From contig JAHRBC010000006.1 of NCBI GenBank assembly GCA_022702545.1, positions 806,001 through 870,000 on the forward strand: DNA of 64,000 nucleotides, read 5' to 3'. The DNA is from Phycomyces nitens (Eukaryota > Mucoromycota > Mucoromycetes > Mucorales > Phycomycetaceae). Shown piece after piece: positions 22,948 to 35,943 of this stretch. Numbering within the stretch: the first letter of the stretch is position 1; every line of letters begins with the position of its first letter. The notes under the pieces were generated by a model. It had not been told where the DNA came from and did no database searches. It saw nothing but the letters and a program-made list of their open reading frames with translations. Both the position numbers and the translations under genes were made by a program.

Positions 22948-25900
22948 TAAATTAGATGATGTTTTGAATAATGATTATTGGAAATTGGGCCCTACTTATA
23001 TATATATATACTCATCTATCAATTTTGGGTTTTTCTCATGGTTTTTGGCATTCTGTGGATTAAGATTTTCTTTACATAATACTTCCACAGGATATCTGTT
23101 TTTGGAATTTGTATGTATTCCTTGAGACTATTCCCTCATGATCCCGTTTGTCAAACAATTCCCAATAAGAGCCTGTGTACCTCTCATCGGTAGATTATAG
23201 GTGTATAAAATCTACTGTGCTTCTCACGCAAGTGATTAGACTCACCGCTGGTACAAAGCTGAAAGATACTCTTTAAGGAGATCAGATTTCCCCACACACA
23301 CACACGCACACACATACACAAGCTAGTGTATTTTGCCTAGTGGCATATCATCATCTTAATCTCAATCTCAATCTCAACTCCAATGTCTGTCGGTTCAGTA
23401 CCCATAAATTAAAGATCGCTACAGAGCCAGCGAGAGATCCAGGCAACTAAGTTTGCTGTGGAACAGGTCTTTTTTTTAAAAAAAAAATATATGGTTATCC
23501 AAGCACAAGAAAATGGGGGGAAAAGGTGGGGAATAACTCCTACCGGTATATGGTAAGATGATACGAATAATTGAGTTCTAAACGGAGGCTCTCTTTTGTA
23601 CCTGCTATACACACTTTCAACAAAGAATAGGCCAAGTAGCAATACCAGACCCTTCAAAGTGGTTTCTTTTGGCTATTCTCACCCGACAAGCTCTGTCAGT
23701 TTCTCGAGAAATTCTACGCAGTAATGAGATAAGGTTTGTGGGATATCGCCTACTGGAATCCAAGAATGAGTTTCCCAATTACTGCCATGGAAACCATCGA
23801 AAATCCACCTAAAAATCAAAGAATATAAGGTATCGATCCAATCATATTTTCCTATTTAACCAAATCCGCGTTTTCCCGCAAACCTAATCCTGCTTTATAT
23901 TTTATGATTTTCTCGTTATTCTCTAGGGTAATCTAACGAAACCCATGACATGGATCTCTTGCGAGCAGAAAATCATGCCCGTGGAGCTAATGACGTGAAC
24001 TGTAGCGGTAAGGGTTCCCAGATCATTATGTATGCTGCCTAGTGAGAATAATGATCCAGCTCCAGTCCTAAACCGGAAGGTTGGTCAATGTATTACCATA
24101 GAGACCGGAGTTCCCCACACATCTGACAATAGAATATTCAAGTGATATAATAATAACAACAATAATATTAAGAATATATATATGTATATATGTATATATA
24201 TATTATCGGCTGGGATACCAATGGTTGTTGCTCACCAACTAGTCCAATCAATTTATCCAGTCCATTGGATTTTTCTTATTGGTGTGCCGGCAAACAAGAT
24301 ACGCTTCTTGTCTTACTACCAGCCATTCAAAATCTTTTATCATTGTCAAGACCACCAATCATGCCAATGTCTCTACAATTGTAATTTGTATTTTTTCCCT
24401 TTAAAGCAAACAAAATATGTCCTGATAAAAATAAAAATTTATATATATATGGAAGTTTAAATGGGCTCGGATTCTTTGTTTGTAGAGTACTCTGATCTTT
24501 TTTTGGACATTTAAAGTGTACTAGATCTGATCCGAGAGAAATGGGATTTCCCAGTTTGAAATGGTTTCCAATTATGGGTTCTTGTGAATACTTTTTGCCA
24601 AGTAGACCAGAGAAGCAATTGAGAATGAAAAACATATATGGACACCCAGCATTACATCCCCACATTCAACCATGGGCTCATGTAAAATATAAAATAGAAA
24701 GTAATACGTGCTCGTATAAATTGATTTATTTATTAAACAAATAAGTAAAAACGTGTACGCCAACTACCAATATTCATGGGCTGATGTATCACAGTGTATA
24801 CTATTCACAAAAATAAGCATAGCACCTCTTTATATATATATATATAAAACTAGAGATAAGACAGGCCAAAAACAGAAAGAGAGCATTCTATGTACTCTAC
24901 CACATGCTTACCGATAGCCACATTGTTGGTAAAGAGTCCCAATCGTTCTCGTCAAAGATCAGAGCAGTCCGGCTGGTGAATTCAAAACAAACCGAAACAT
25001 CTTCTGGAAAGATGTGCTTTCTTTGTCAGACCATTCAATTTTTGCGGAGGGTTTAGTGGGGAGATGTCTTGGTGTGACTAGGATACCAGACTATATCCAT
25101 ATTGTGTCAAGATTCCACACACAGGTATACTGATTTATAATGGTTTCTGTATAAAAATGACTGGCCAGGAAAAGTTATTGGTCAAGTCGACAGGTTCATG
25201 TACGCGTTACTCAGCCAGGATATTATGGGAAAGAAGAATAAGGACACAGGGTAGAGAATATGATTGGTCGGCGTATAAAGTGGAGGAGATTCCCTATTCG
25301 ATTCCTGGCCATGGTAAGGCAGATACGACGTAGGACAGGTACAGAAAGTGCGTAGAAACAAAGGCAAAGAGTGGAGTATCCGTTCTTATTGCACTTTTTA
25401 ACAGATTTCGATTGGTATCCTGTCTCAATTGAGAGAAAACCTTGATAAGAAATCTATAACCAAGAAACATAAAAGTGGGGCAGTTTCGCCAACCATTGCT
25501 GTTTACGGCCTGTTGTGCTCTCCAACAAACATACGTCCTTTTTTCCCCCTTCTATTCTTCAAAAATATACAAGGATCCAAAAATACATATTCTTTGAAAG
25601 CATGAAAAAGGTCGTGCTTATTTTGCAAAGGCTCCCACGTAAAGATTTAGTCAAATTTCTTACCTCGGAATCAATTCGATCCTCGGATTACCCCCAAAAA
25701 AAACATCATAAAATAATACTCATTTCTATGTCATAAAGTAACAAGATACCAATTACTCTTGGAATATTATTAATCAAGAATATAGTATCTAATATTATAT
25801 GCAATTCACTTTGATATACCAGCTAGATAACCACTGCGATATCTCGAGATACTCATTCGTGTAAATCAATACCATTAGATCAATTGCCAGAGATTCAATT

Positions 25901-28900
25901 ACTTGCTCTTAGTACCCCCACACACTCTCGTAAATCTGTATTCTCGAGTTATAAACCAACAGCTAACAATTGATCTTTGGTTTGTGTGTGGGTTTAGAAG
26001 AAGAAGAAAAAATATATGTAAATCAAATAACAATTAAATTACAAATACAAAGTTTGCTAACCCTATGACACCCACCCCAAGGTACCAGCTACTAGGCAAA
26101 AAGTCTTTACTTTATGATATCCAAGGCACCCTGTGGTCAGTCAGGCAGACGCAATCTTAGATCCAAGCCTAAATTCTGTCTACTTTCAATGATCTCCTGA
26201 TCGGTTTAAAACATTAAAGATGTCCCTTGGAGTACAACTAACTCTGTGAGTTTGCCCCAAGTAAGCGTATTTCCCAGGCGTAAAAGAATACATAAGCCAA
26301 ACCATAGAAAGTATTCGGCTCCGCAGTTTTCTTTTTTAAATTGGCTAGAAGCTATTTCTTAAACCAAGATATTTTGAAGTTTACAAAGTGACTGCAAGAC
26401 ATCTAGACACTCTCTTTTCTCGATTACTCATGAAATATTGCTTACATTCTCGAGTAATCTGTTAACCCCATCCTATAGCATATCAAACAATCTGTATTTA
26501 TTTGTAAGTTTAAATCTTACCAAAGTGGTCATTGAACCATAATCGGGCACATAGATGACCGAATGTGATGATTAATAACGACTGTACTCCCTACAGTAAT
26601 TAAGCTCTCCAAAGGACCATATTCAAATATATGGAAAGTTTGGCAAGAAATTCCTCCCATGACCAAACTTTTGAGCGAATTAAACGGTGGCCAAATGAGA
26701 CAGCTTGTCTGTAATATTAGAGCTAATCGAATGACTTGTAGAGCAAGAAACATACAACATCTTTCATATATTTATTGTTTATTATGTAAAGATATGAGCT
26801 ACGTTAAGGACCAAGTATGGTGACTGAAAACGGCTTTGATGAAATGAGTAATACCTCGAGCCTAATATATATATATATATATTGTTCAAAGGTATTGAAA
26901 ATAGATTCAAGTAATATTAGTATTGAAATGACTCGGAATCGTAAGGCCGGTAAACAAGTCGCGTACATTCAGCCATTACTTGCAAAAAAAAAGAGATATT
27001 TTTTGTAAGCATTTTTATTACGCTTGAGAAGTCTGAAGAGATATTTTTAACAAGTATTATAAAATATTACTTATTCTCTTGTTCTTATATGCGATAAAAC
27101 ATACCAGTGTGCAATTTTCTATTTTTTTGTATCGTGAGAGAAATATATATTTGAATGAAATACCAGATATATTTAATAATACGACTTGTAAAGATTCTTT
27201 GTTTATTTAACAAGTAGCTTTCAATTCTCGTGTATACTTTGATATATTTCAACTAGAGTAGAATACAAAGAGAAGCGCAGTATTTATGTCTCCAAACAAA
27301 TTGCACTTGTCCAATTTTGATAAAAGTTTGAAAAAAGATGCGGGTTTTGGTTAGATTTCACTATTAATATTGTATTTTTTATCTATATCTTGATTTCATT
27401 AAGAACCTTGACTTGATAGTGCTGCAGATTGTTCAAGTTGTTGATATAGCTTGGACTCGATCTATTAGTGTGACCTTGAAAAAATATTTATAAGCCTCAG
27501 AGATGGTTATTAGAATCTCGCATCTGTTTTTTTTGGAATTAAAGTGGTGATAATTCTAGATTTATGTGACATTGGTATTAAGTATATACTTTTTTGTTTC
27601 GATTATAATGTTTCGGCTAGTGTTAATATAAGCTCTGGGACGCGTGGCTATGCTTTAGCTCAAGTATTGTTTCAATTATAGTATCATATTTAGTAATAAA
27701 AAAGATTTATTTGCAAAGACTAAAATATTATCCGTATCACGTGCCTGAGGTTCCTTGAAAATAGATTACCCAAATTCGTTGGTAATTGAAAAATATATAT
27801 ATTTTAAGCCAATAACCATACGCATATACACCTAGTATGAGCTGATAAACTGTTTTTGCTTGGCTATATTCAGCCAAAAAAAAAAGTAAATATATTTACA
27901 TATATGTACTTTATTGCCAATCTTTTGCACATCTTTTGCACTTGAAATGATATTTGTCTTAATAAATGGTACACTTTATATCTTTTGTTTTTAACTGTTG
28001 AAAAGTATCGCTAGAGTTTACTTGAGCCATTTTTTATAAATTACCATTGCTACTCCTCTTAAACCTATAATTTTACTGATCTAGATAATTAGAGATTATT
28101 TGAAATTGACTATCAGATGATTGTTATTGATCTGGATCGATATGTTTATAAAACACCCATTGTATCCAACTTGGAATACCTTTATATAAGTATATATATA
28201 AAAATATAATTATTTTTTAAATCAGTGTAAAAGAAGAAGAAGAGTAAATCAGTCGATCAAAGTCTTTAATTGACTCCAAGACGGGACCTGAATCACCCCC
28301 ACATTTCCCCGGAATTCGACCTTATCTCAACCCACGAACCTTTAAAACTCGGAACTATTTCTGACTAAAAATCTTGGCAGTACCTACGTATATATAAACC
28401 CATAAAAAAACAAGAGAAAAAATATCTGTATATAATACGCGCGTCTAGTCAACTTGCCAAGTACGTATCTTACATTCACTGATACTAAAAGCGTTGTAAG
28501 ATTCAAAAAGGATACATGTATTTTAAACCGACAAAAGGTTTGAATAAAATATTTTGTTGAATGACATTACTTTTCTTTGGTGATCGAGCTTTTGTAAAAA
28601 AAAAAAAAAAAAAAATCTGGATAACAAAGCTTACTTTGGTTTCTCAGAAATAAATACGAAACTTGTCCTTCAAAACCAACATTATTCATGTGTCTTATTG
28701 CAAAGATGTTTCCTATAATATTGTATCTATTTTCATGCAAAATAACAAAGACTTGATTAAAATTTCCCAGCTTCTATCTTTTAGTTCCTTGTCATTTTAC
28801 ACTCGAGCCATTGCTTTGAACCCAAACTTTTTCATGTATTTTCTGCACATTACCAGATAATCGTTTCTTTTTATACTTTATACTTCAAAAGTCTCGTGAA

Positions 28901-30329
28901 ATACAACAAAGCATAGTGTATCTACTCTAATAATTATTAACCCCAAGCCAGAATTGTTTTTTAAAGCCTTTTTCTTTTTTGCAAACTATAATGTATTTAG
29001 TAAACTTCAAGACAAATCTTGAACATGTATTAATTCAGCACTCTAATGCTTCTAATATTGTTTAATTACTTGATATCCAAGAATCATATTAATAAATGTT
29101 CAAAGAATGCTCAGATATTTTATAAAGATATTCTTTTATATCAAGGCGAGTAAATAAAATGTTAGTATTATTTATAAAAAAAATTCAATTGATATTCTAT
29201 TATAAAACAAACGGCTTGTTCTTTAGCATTTTTGACTGCCACTAGCGTATTAATGGAATTAGCATAGAAATACAAGGGTTTGAAGATTATCTAAAACGCC
29301 TTTATTTTTGAAACAAGATATGCATGTCAAACAGGATTTTATGCATAAAGTATAAATGATAAAACCTTGATCAGAATACCACGGAAAATAAAAGTAAAGA
29401 TATTTAAAGAAAGGGGTTGAAAAAAAAAGTCTTTTGAACAGATATATATATGTATGTATGTATGTATAGGTATGCTTTAAGAATAAATGGATAATTTCAC
29501 AAGGTATAAGGGTTAAAAGCCGATTTATCTTTTATTCTGCTGGGATTACTGAAAGTATATATCTATTAATGTAATTGACCCTTATAACAAAACAAGAGCT
29601 TTAAAAGCCACTATTCAAAACCAACTTCTTTGCGATGCCTTTTTCAAAATATAAATGCCATAGAAGAGTTTCTAAATACTATTTACAGCCAAATTACTCT
29701 GTTTGAACGAAAGCAAAAAAAAAATAAAGTACAAGAGGCTAGCCAATTTTTTTTTTTGGTTTTTTGTTTTTAATACTTGTGGATAGAAAACATTGTTTAT
29801 TTAAAGTATATGCTGCCTATATTTAACTATACTTAAACCTTATAACATGCTTGCTTTGGTGTAGATCATCTACTATCAATATCTTCCCCCGTTATACTTT
29901 ATCTTTCTAATAAGATTTAAAAAAATTGAAATATTTTACTCGTTCTCTCTATTCAAGCTTCAAAAGTTCCTACAGAGACATTTGGAGAGAAAGTCTGTGG
30001 ATTCGGTACATGATTTACAGATCTATAAAAGATTATGCTAGAGTTGGTTATACTGTAATACTTTAATTATATATATATATATAATAGTATTTCTGGTTGA
30101 CATTCCTTTATGATTTTATTATTATTATTATTAGATAGTTGTGTCCATTCTAGTAAAAGCTCCGTGCATATTGTCTGGATCATGGCAACCAAATTAAACT
30201 AGGGCTAAACGCTATAGGAATCAACAAATGTATTTATTTTTAAAAAGAAAATAGAGTATATATAAGCTCCAAGATCTTTTTTGCCCTCTTTAATACTTTT
30301 TCTACAAATCGCACAAAGGAATTGATAAT
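22948..30329. other. 7.4-kb AT-rich gene desert
   Basis: No ORF over about 110 codons and no recognisable exon, RNA gene or transposon motif on either strand. It contains AC-type repeats (23295-23320), TA microsatellites (24170-24205, 24830-24846), poly-A runs (28597-28613) and many short homopolymers. Composition becomes very AT-rich from about 26.7 kb. Small ORFs here lack ATG starts or coding character. Confidence 0.5.
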
Positions 30330-31937
30330 ATGTTGACTAGAAAGTTTAGTGGGCTTGAGTCTGTCAAATCTGGGCAATTGTCAAACGATAAAAAGGGACC
30401 TATCATGCTCCCAAGTAAGTGATATTCTCTCTGGTCACATGCTGGCTTGTACTGATATTCTTCAAATTAGCTGAGGATCCTAATTTTGTGCACTCGGCAC
30501 GAACACCTCATAAAAATCATCCTGAATTGCAAAAAGCCATACAAGATTTTTCGATAGAATACAGGAGTCAACCTCCAATTGAGAGAACAGTAAGTCTAGC
30601 AAGCGGTTTCTTTGATAGGCATATTACTCAGTCTATTTCAGATGGGAGATAGTTATGTTGAAAAGCATCTACTGCTCAAATCTTGTCCCAAATCCAATGC
30701 TCAATACACAAACTCTGAGGGGACAATTGATTTTGGATTGCTTTTGCAAGGTATTTAAGGATGGCACCATGACTAAACAAAACAAAAAAGACAATTTAAT
30801 CTGATTATTGGCTTTAGATGTTGATGATATTGGAGGAGTTGTTGTTACAAGACACACAGAGTGGCTTGGACACAGTGATATATGTACACCATACACAATT
30901 GGAACCGAACAGATATATATGAGCATACCAAACATGGTCAATGATTATAAGCTTGTGGGACATGTTGCATATACCAAAGGTGGCTTGATGGTCTGTAAGT
31001 AATCAAAAAATGTGTTTGTTATGGAGGAATGAGCATTTCTACTGACAATAAAACCTGTCACTTAGGTTTCGTTGGCATGGAGATTCTTTGGGAGAAGCCC
31101 TTTTCAACTGATCCCAGGATATTCCATCCCAAAGACACTCCGGATTTGGGTGTACCTAATTCTAGTATTGTGGCAATATTCTCAGCCACATTTTTAATGG
31201 TCAGCAAGATATCAAAGAAATCAGTTGCTGTCAGTCAAATAAGGTGTTCTTCACATCAAGAGGAATATCTGCAGAACCAACTAAGATTGATCTACTCTCA
31301 CAGACACCAAATCGTAAAGAATATCAAGGCCCGGGCTCAATTATACACAGATACGACAGAACTTGATTACAAATCCAACCCAAAGATTTATGAAATCCCA
31401 CTCCAATCTGATGGCTTTAATCTAGACTTTGTGTTCATTTCAGACACCATGACTGAAAGCAGCTATATTGCATCACCTCACCAGAGAAATACCAATGGAG
31501 CAATGTTTGGTGGTTATGTCGCACGAGCCTCCTATGATCTTGCCTGCAATGGGGCCTCCTGTTTTCTGCATTCCTCTGCATTTCGGGTTGTACAATTAAA
31601 TGATAGTACCTTTAAGCTTCCGATAGCGATTGGTGATTACGTTCATTCAAAGGCACAAGTCATCTATTCGACCAAATCCTTGGACAATCACTTTATTATA
31701 CGCGTTGTAGTTGAGGTCAGAAATCCCAAAGATCTCGATTTCAAAACAGCCTATATTATGCACCTCACTTTTGCCGTGACTAATCCAACAGTAAAAAGAA
31801 AGATCGTCTTACCAAAAACATTCAAAGAAAGTATAATATGGGACAGAGGCTACGAAATTGCTCATGAACAAGGTGGATATGCCTTGGATTTTATTAACAA
31901 AATACGCGATAATAGACTTGGTGCATGTAAGCTGTAA
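30330..31937 (+). CDS. ACOT9-like acyl-CoA thioesterase, double hotdog (copy A)
   Basis: Five exons: 30330-30414, 30471-30589, 30642-30750, 30818-30994 and 31066-31937, coding 453 aa. The first hotdog region starts at MGDSYVEKHLLL and continues through DVDDIGGVVVTRHTEWLGHSD. The second contains SPHQRNTNGAMFGGYVARASYDLACNGA, the typical family helix with FGG. The family hydrolyses acyl-CoA to free fatty acid and CoA, in mitochondria for animal ACOT9. The N-terminus is basic/polar (MLTRKFSGLESVKSG), compatible with but not proof of a targeting peptide. Exons 2, 3 and 4 have exactly the lengths (119, 109, 177 nt) and phases of copy B downstream, so the pair arose by tandem duplication. Lengths and frame support both being functional. 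Confidence 0.9.
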
Positions 31938-32477
31938 AAGTGCGTATAGCTACTTGTATAATAGATTTGATGCACAGAGTATTTCAGTCTATTGTACTGT
32001 CGTTTGTGTATCGACTATGATATTGTTTGTAGTAAACAAGAGTATTAAATAAAGATGCTGTGCTGTGTTGGTCGGTTGGTAAGTAGATTGTGTCAATCAG
32101 TTCTTACTATTAAAAGCCTTTTCGTGCCCATTATATGGACCATTTGTGTTGACTATTATTGGTACAATGCTTTTAGATAGATATGTATACACACTAATCC
32201 TATATAATCCTGTCTAATGATAGCATAATATCCCTTGATGTAACATAATCTGCAAAATTATGCAAGCTTGTCTATAGTTTATCATTCTATGCACAAAGGG
32301 GATGGTGGTAGCCATGGATTAGAAAATGGAAAATATCAATTAATAGCAATATTGTAATGAAATAATATACCAGACTTTTAACCAAATGCCTTTTTATTTA
32401 TTTATTTATTTATATAATAATTATTTACCCTAGAATCCATCACACACTTCTTTCTATTCAACCCAACACTGAATCCA
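31938..32477. other. Intergenic spacer between thioesterase copies
   Basis: 540 bp of AT-rich DNA holding the 3' end signals of copy A and the promoter of copy B, with a TTTA-type repeat at 32393-32412. No other gene is visible. Confidence 0.5.
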
Positions 32478-34083
32478 ATGCCCTCTACCAAAACTATCTC
32501 TGCTAGCAGTAGCATTACAGAAAATACCACAGGAAAAGCCGAACCGAGAACTATTACTGTTCCATGTGAGACAAGATAATAGAGATAATACATCTTGTTT
32601 TCAAGCAGTATTGTACTTACACTCTATAAAATGTATTTTCATTTGATTTCTCTCTAGCCAAAATACCAAACTATATATACACATCCAAGCATCGTCCCGG
32701 AAAAGATGGTCAAGTCAATCCTGCCGTCCGACAATTTGCGATTGAGTATAGAAAACAACCTCAGTCAGAAAAGACAGCAAGTGCCATGATTATAATCTAT
32801 AGGCCATCCTGACTCTATGTTTTTTTCTTCTCTCTAGATGTCGCATAGCTTTATGGAAAAGCATATTCCATTCAAAACATCGGTAGCATGCTATGAAGAA
32901 TATGTATCATACAATAATGGAATTCGTATCGGAAGAATTTTGGAAGGTATGAATGACCTAGCCTCGATGTATATATTAAATCTAACATTTTGTCTCAAAG
33001 ACATTGATGATATTGGTGGAGTAGTGGCGGGAAGGCATATTGAACGAATGGGACCGAGTGATATATGCGCCAATTATACGGTTGGAATCGAGCAAATATA
33101 CATGGACATCCCAGACACAGTCGAGGACTACAAGATTACAGGACATATTGCTTATACCAAGAATTCGTTGCTTATAGGTAAACTACCAATATATTGGCCA
33201 TGTAAATCTTGATCTAATAACTGTATTTTTAGGATTCATTACACTGGATATAGTCAAAGACGACCAGATTCCAAAGAAAATTGGAATATTTCATCCACCA
33301 AGCATACCGGCTCTGGGAGTTCCAAACCCAAGCACGGTAGCCGAGTTTTTGGTCACATTTATCCACATTGACAGCTTTACCAACAAGCCAATTCCTATCG
33401 TACACGTGAAACCCACGACATTTCCTGAGCAGAGTCTGTTTGACAAGATCGCCACAGTCCACAGTGAAAGACGAAGGGGTTTGGCAAAAAGACAAGGTCT
33501 GAGACTTGATGATAACAAGAAACTTCAGAGTATGTCCCAAGGCACGAGGAGTAACATCGACAGTCAGTTAATATCCGAAATCTTTGTTTTGGACACAAGA
33601 ATCGAGAGTAATTCTACGACAAGTCATCAGTACAAGAATGGAAATGGCACAATATTTGGCGGATACATTATGCGAGACGCCTTTGAGCTCGCGAGCACTG
33701 CTGCAGCCAGATTTCTGTTTTCACCTGCCCTCAAGGCCTTGAGAGTGAATAATGTCAGTTTCTTGGCCCCAATATTTACAGGCGAGCATATTAGAACAGA
33801 TGCACGAGTGATCTATTCAAACAGTCCTCTAGGCAGTGAATTTGTCGTGCGGGTTGAGGTTGAAAAGAGAGACCAAAGGTGTCTAGATTATAAGCAGGTC
33901 GTGATCATGGATATATCTTTTGCTTCGACCGACATGTCTGTTAAAGTTAAAAGGATAATCCCGAGTAACCCCAAAGAGATGGTTGTTTGGCTCGAGGGCT
34001 ACGATATAATACAGCAAAAGAACAAACGTTTGCTGGAATTCCTTGGTACAAAAGATAAAATATTTGGGTCAAACAAGCTCTGA
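32478..34083 (+). CDS. ACOT9-like acyl-CoA thioesterase, double hotdog (copy B)
   Basis: Five exons: 32478-32565, 32658-32776, 32838-32946, 33001-33177 and 33233-34083, coding 447 aa. It has the same architecture as copy A: an MSHSFMEKHIPF start of the first hotdog region, DIDDIGGVVAGRHIERMGPSD, and a second hotdog with NGNGTIFGGYIMRDAFELASTAAARF. Intron 2 begins GCAAGT, a GC-AG intron, while the same intron in copy A is GT-AG (GTAAGT). The N-terminus is Ser/Thr-rich and unlike that of copy A, so localisation may differ. The proteins have clearly diverged, implying an old duplication with both copies kept. Substrate chain length cannot be read from the sequence. Confidence 0.9.
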
Positions 34084-35279
34084 TTTCTAGAAAGGGTCTT
34101 GCTAATAAAATATTGCGCTGCTGAATAAATCTATGCAGGGTGGTGGGATTGGAATAGTTCAAGATATGAAGATCCAGAATCCAGAAAAGCAAGACATTGA
34201 TGAAATCTCAGAAGCAATTGCTTGGTTGTAATGGTCGATAAAGAATGCACAGCCTTTGGTAGTTTGCTTGGCTTTTGAAATCAATTTCATTTTACCAATA
34301 CATTTAAAAAAAAACAGCTTGTTTGACACTTTTTGTCAAGTATTTTGGAATGGACAATATTTGCAATAAAATAGTGGCTTACATACGACATATAGACTAT
34401 TGCTACTGCAACCCAATCTTTGAGATGTGTGTATATATATAGACACCATCTATTTTCCCAAATGGCTGTGGCTTTACCTAGACTTGCACAAACTCTGAAA
34501 CACTTTGGAGACTGAGTAGCCAAATTGAGTCTGTATAGAATACAAGCCTGATTGCGTGAGAGTCTGCTTTACAAAGCCTGGGATATTTTTGCCTTTTGGT
34601 GTTCATTTTGAACCTCTGCAATTTTTTTAAAAAAATGGATACCAAATACAACCAAAGGAAATGATAGACTAGTAATCAATCAAATGATATACTGTCTAGT
34701 GCCTTGGCAGTTTTCTGTTATTCATAAATTCTGATTCCTCTGATGACCAATAATGACAATGGGTTTGGTGCATCAGGGTACAAATGGGAGATCTACTCTT
34801 ATTTGACTTGGATGCCAATGCTTGATTGCATTAAACAGTCGGAATCACAAGCTTCTACAGACTATTCTTCTCGGTGGACTGGTTATTTGACTTGTGAGTC
34901 TTTGGGGCCTAAAGAGTTGCTTTGATGATATAAAGACACGTATGATATTTGTTTATAGATTACATTATTAAAAGATTCAAAAACTCAAAATCGATTGGAA
35001 TTTTTTTTTGCAAATCTCCTTGTGGTCTTGGATCAATAGCTTTAATATACTGCTCCAGGACCTAGACTTATATAATAAACATATACTTCTTTTTAAAATA
35101 TATCTGTATATATAAAAAAAAAGACCCTGTTGAAGCCTTCCAAAGCATAGTATTTTGGTCGGCGCAGATTTTAGTTTAACAAGCAACACATTTAAATTTC
35201 AAAATGTAAACCCAGACTTTTCCTTGCTTTCTCCCACTCTTTATTTGTTTATATTTTTGAATAGAAAATTATTTTGACT
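34084..35279. other. Intergenic region
   Basis: AT-rich DNA between the thioesterase pair and the HTH gene. Only short ORFs without coding character were seen, plus poly-A/T runs (34303-34316, 35113-35122). Confidence 0.5.
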
Positions 35280-35810
35280 ATGGATCGCAATTACCCAAAA
35301 ACTCCCCTACCCGTGCTTTATCCTCAAAAGCCTGTTCGAAAGATCAGAAAGACGACTGAATTTGAGAGAGGGATGATTATTGGAAGGTTTAAATGCAACA
35401 TGACTATCACGGATATCTCTGAAGCGGAAGGGGTGCCTCGAGAGACAGTAAATCGCATCATTAATAAGTACCTTCACACTGGCTCAGTATCAGACCGCAA
35501 AAGCTCTGGGAGACCAAAGATCATTCGAGAGGATGACGTAGATTGTTTGAGGGAAATTCTGAACGAAGACTCCCAACAGACCTTGACCGAGATTACGAAA
35601 AAGGTCTGCGATTTGAAAGGCAGGTCGATAAGTCCAGCAACAGTAAGAAAGCGGTTGTACGAGCTTGGTCTTTTGTCCTACGAGAATACGCCAAGCAACA
35701 CATCTGAGTCTATGGTTATAACATCTACCCCTACCCCTACTCCTATGCCTATGCAAATACAGCCTTGCACATCTACGCCTTCCCCCATGCCTGTTACCAA
35801 ACAAGAGTAA
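35280..35810 (+). CDS. Transposase-derived HTH DNA-binding protein without a nuclease domain
   Basis: Single-exon ORF of 176 codons from ATG 35280. Residues about 20-140 form two helix-turn-helix units like the N-terminal DNA-binding part of Tc1/mariner transposases: FERGMIIGRFKCNMTITDIS and GVPRETVNRIINKYLHTG, a SGRP linker (SSGRPKII), then a second HTH ending in ATVRKRLYELGLL. The catalytic DDE domain is absent: the frame ends after a Pro/Thr/Ser-rich tail (TPTPTPMPMQIQP). No stops or frameshifts occur, unlike the transposon relics in this window. It may therefore be a domesticated DNA-binding protein or a recent truncated element. No inverted repeats were seen next to it. Confidence 0.7.
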   Translation: MDRNYPKTPLPVLYPQKPVRKIRKTTEFERGMIIGRFKCNMTITDISEAEGVPRETVNRIINKYLHTGSVSDRKSSGRPKIIREDDVDCLREILNEDSQQTLTEITKKVCDLKGRSISPATVRKRLYELGLLSYENTPSNTSESMVITSTPTPTPMPMQIQPCTSTPSPMPVTKQE

Positions 35811-35943
35811 TTCTTAATAAATTAAATGAATAATTAATTAATCAATCAATTAATTAAGTAATAAAGCCAAAAAGATAACCACCAAATTACATTTTGACAT
35901 AACATTTTTATTAGATATTTGTCTTTGAATGATAAGAAATGTC

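Noticed and set aside
23409..23657. 82-codon minus-strand ORF with an apparently signal-peptide-like start
   Set aside because: It starts with TTG rather than ATG and crosses poly-A/T tracts; no supporting evidence.
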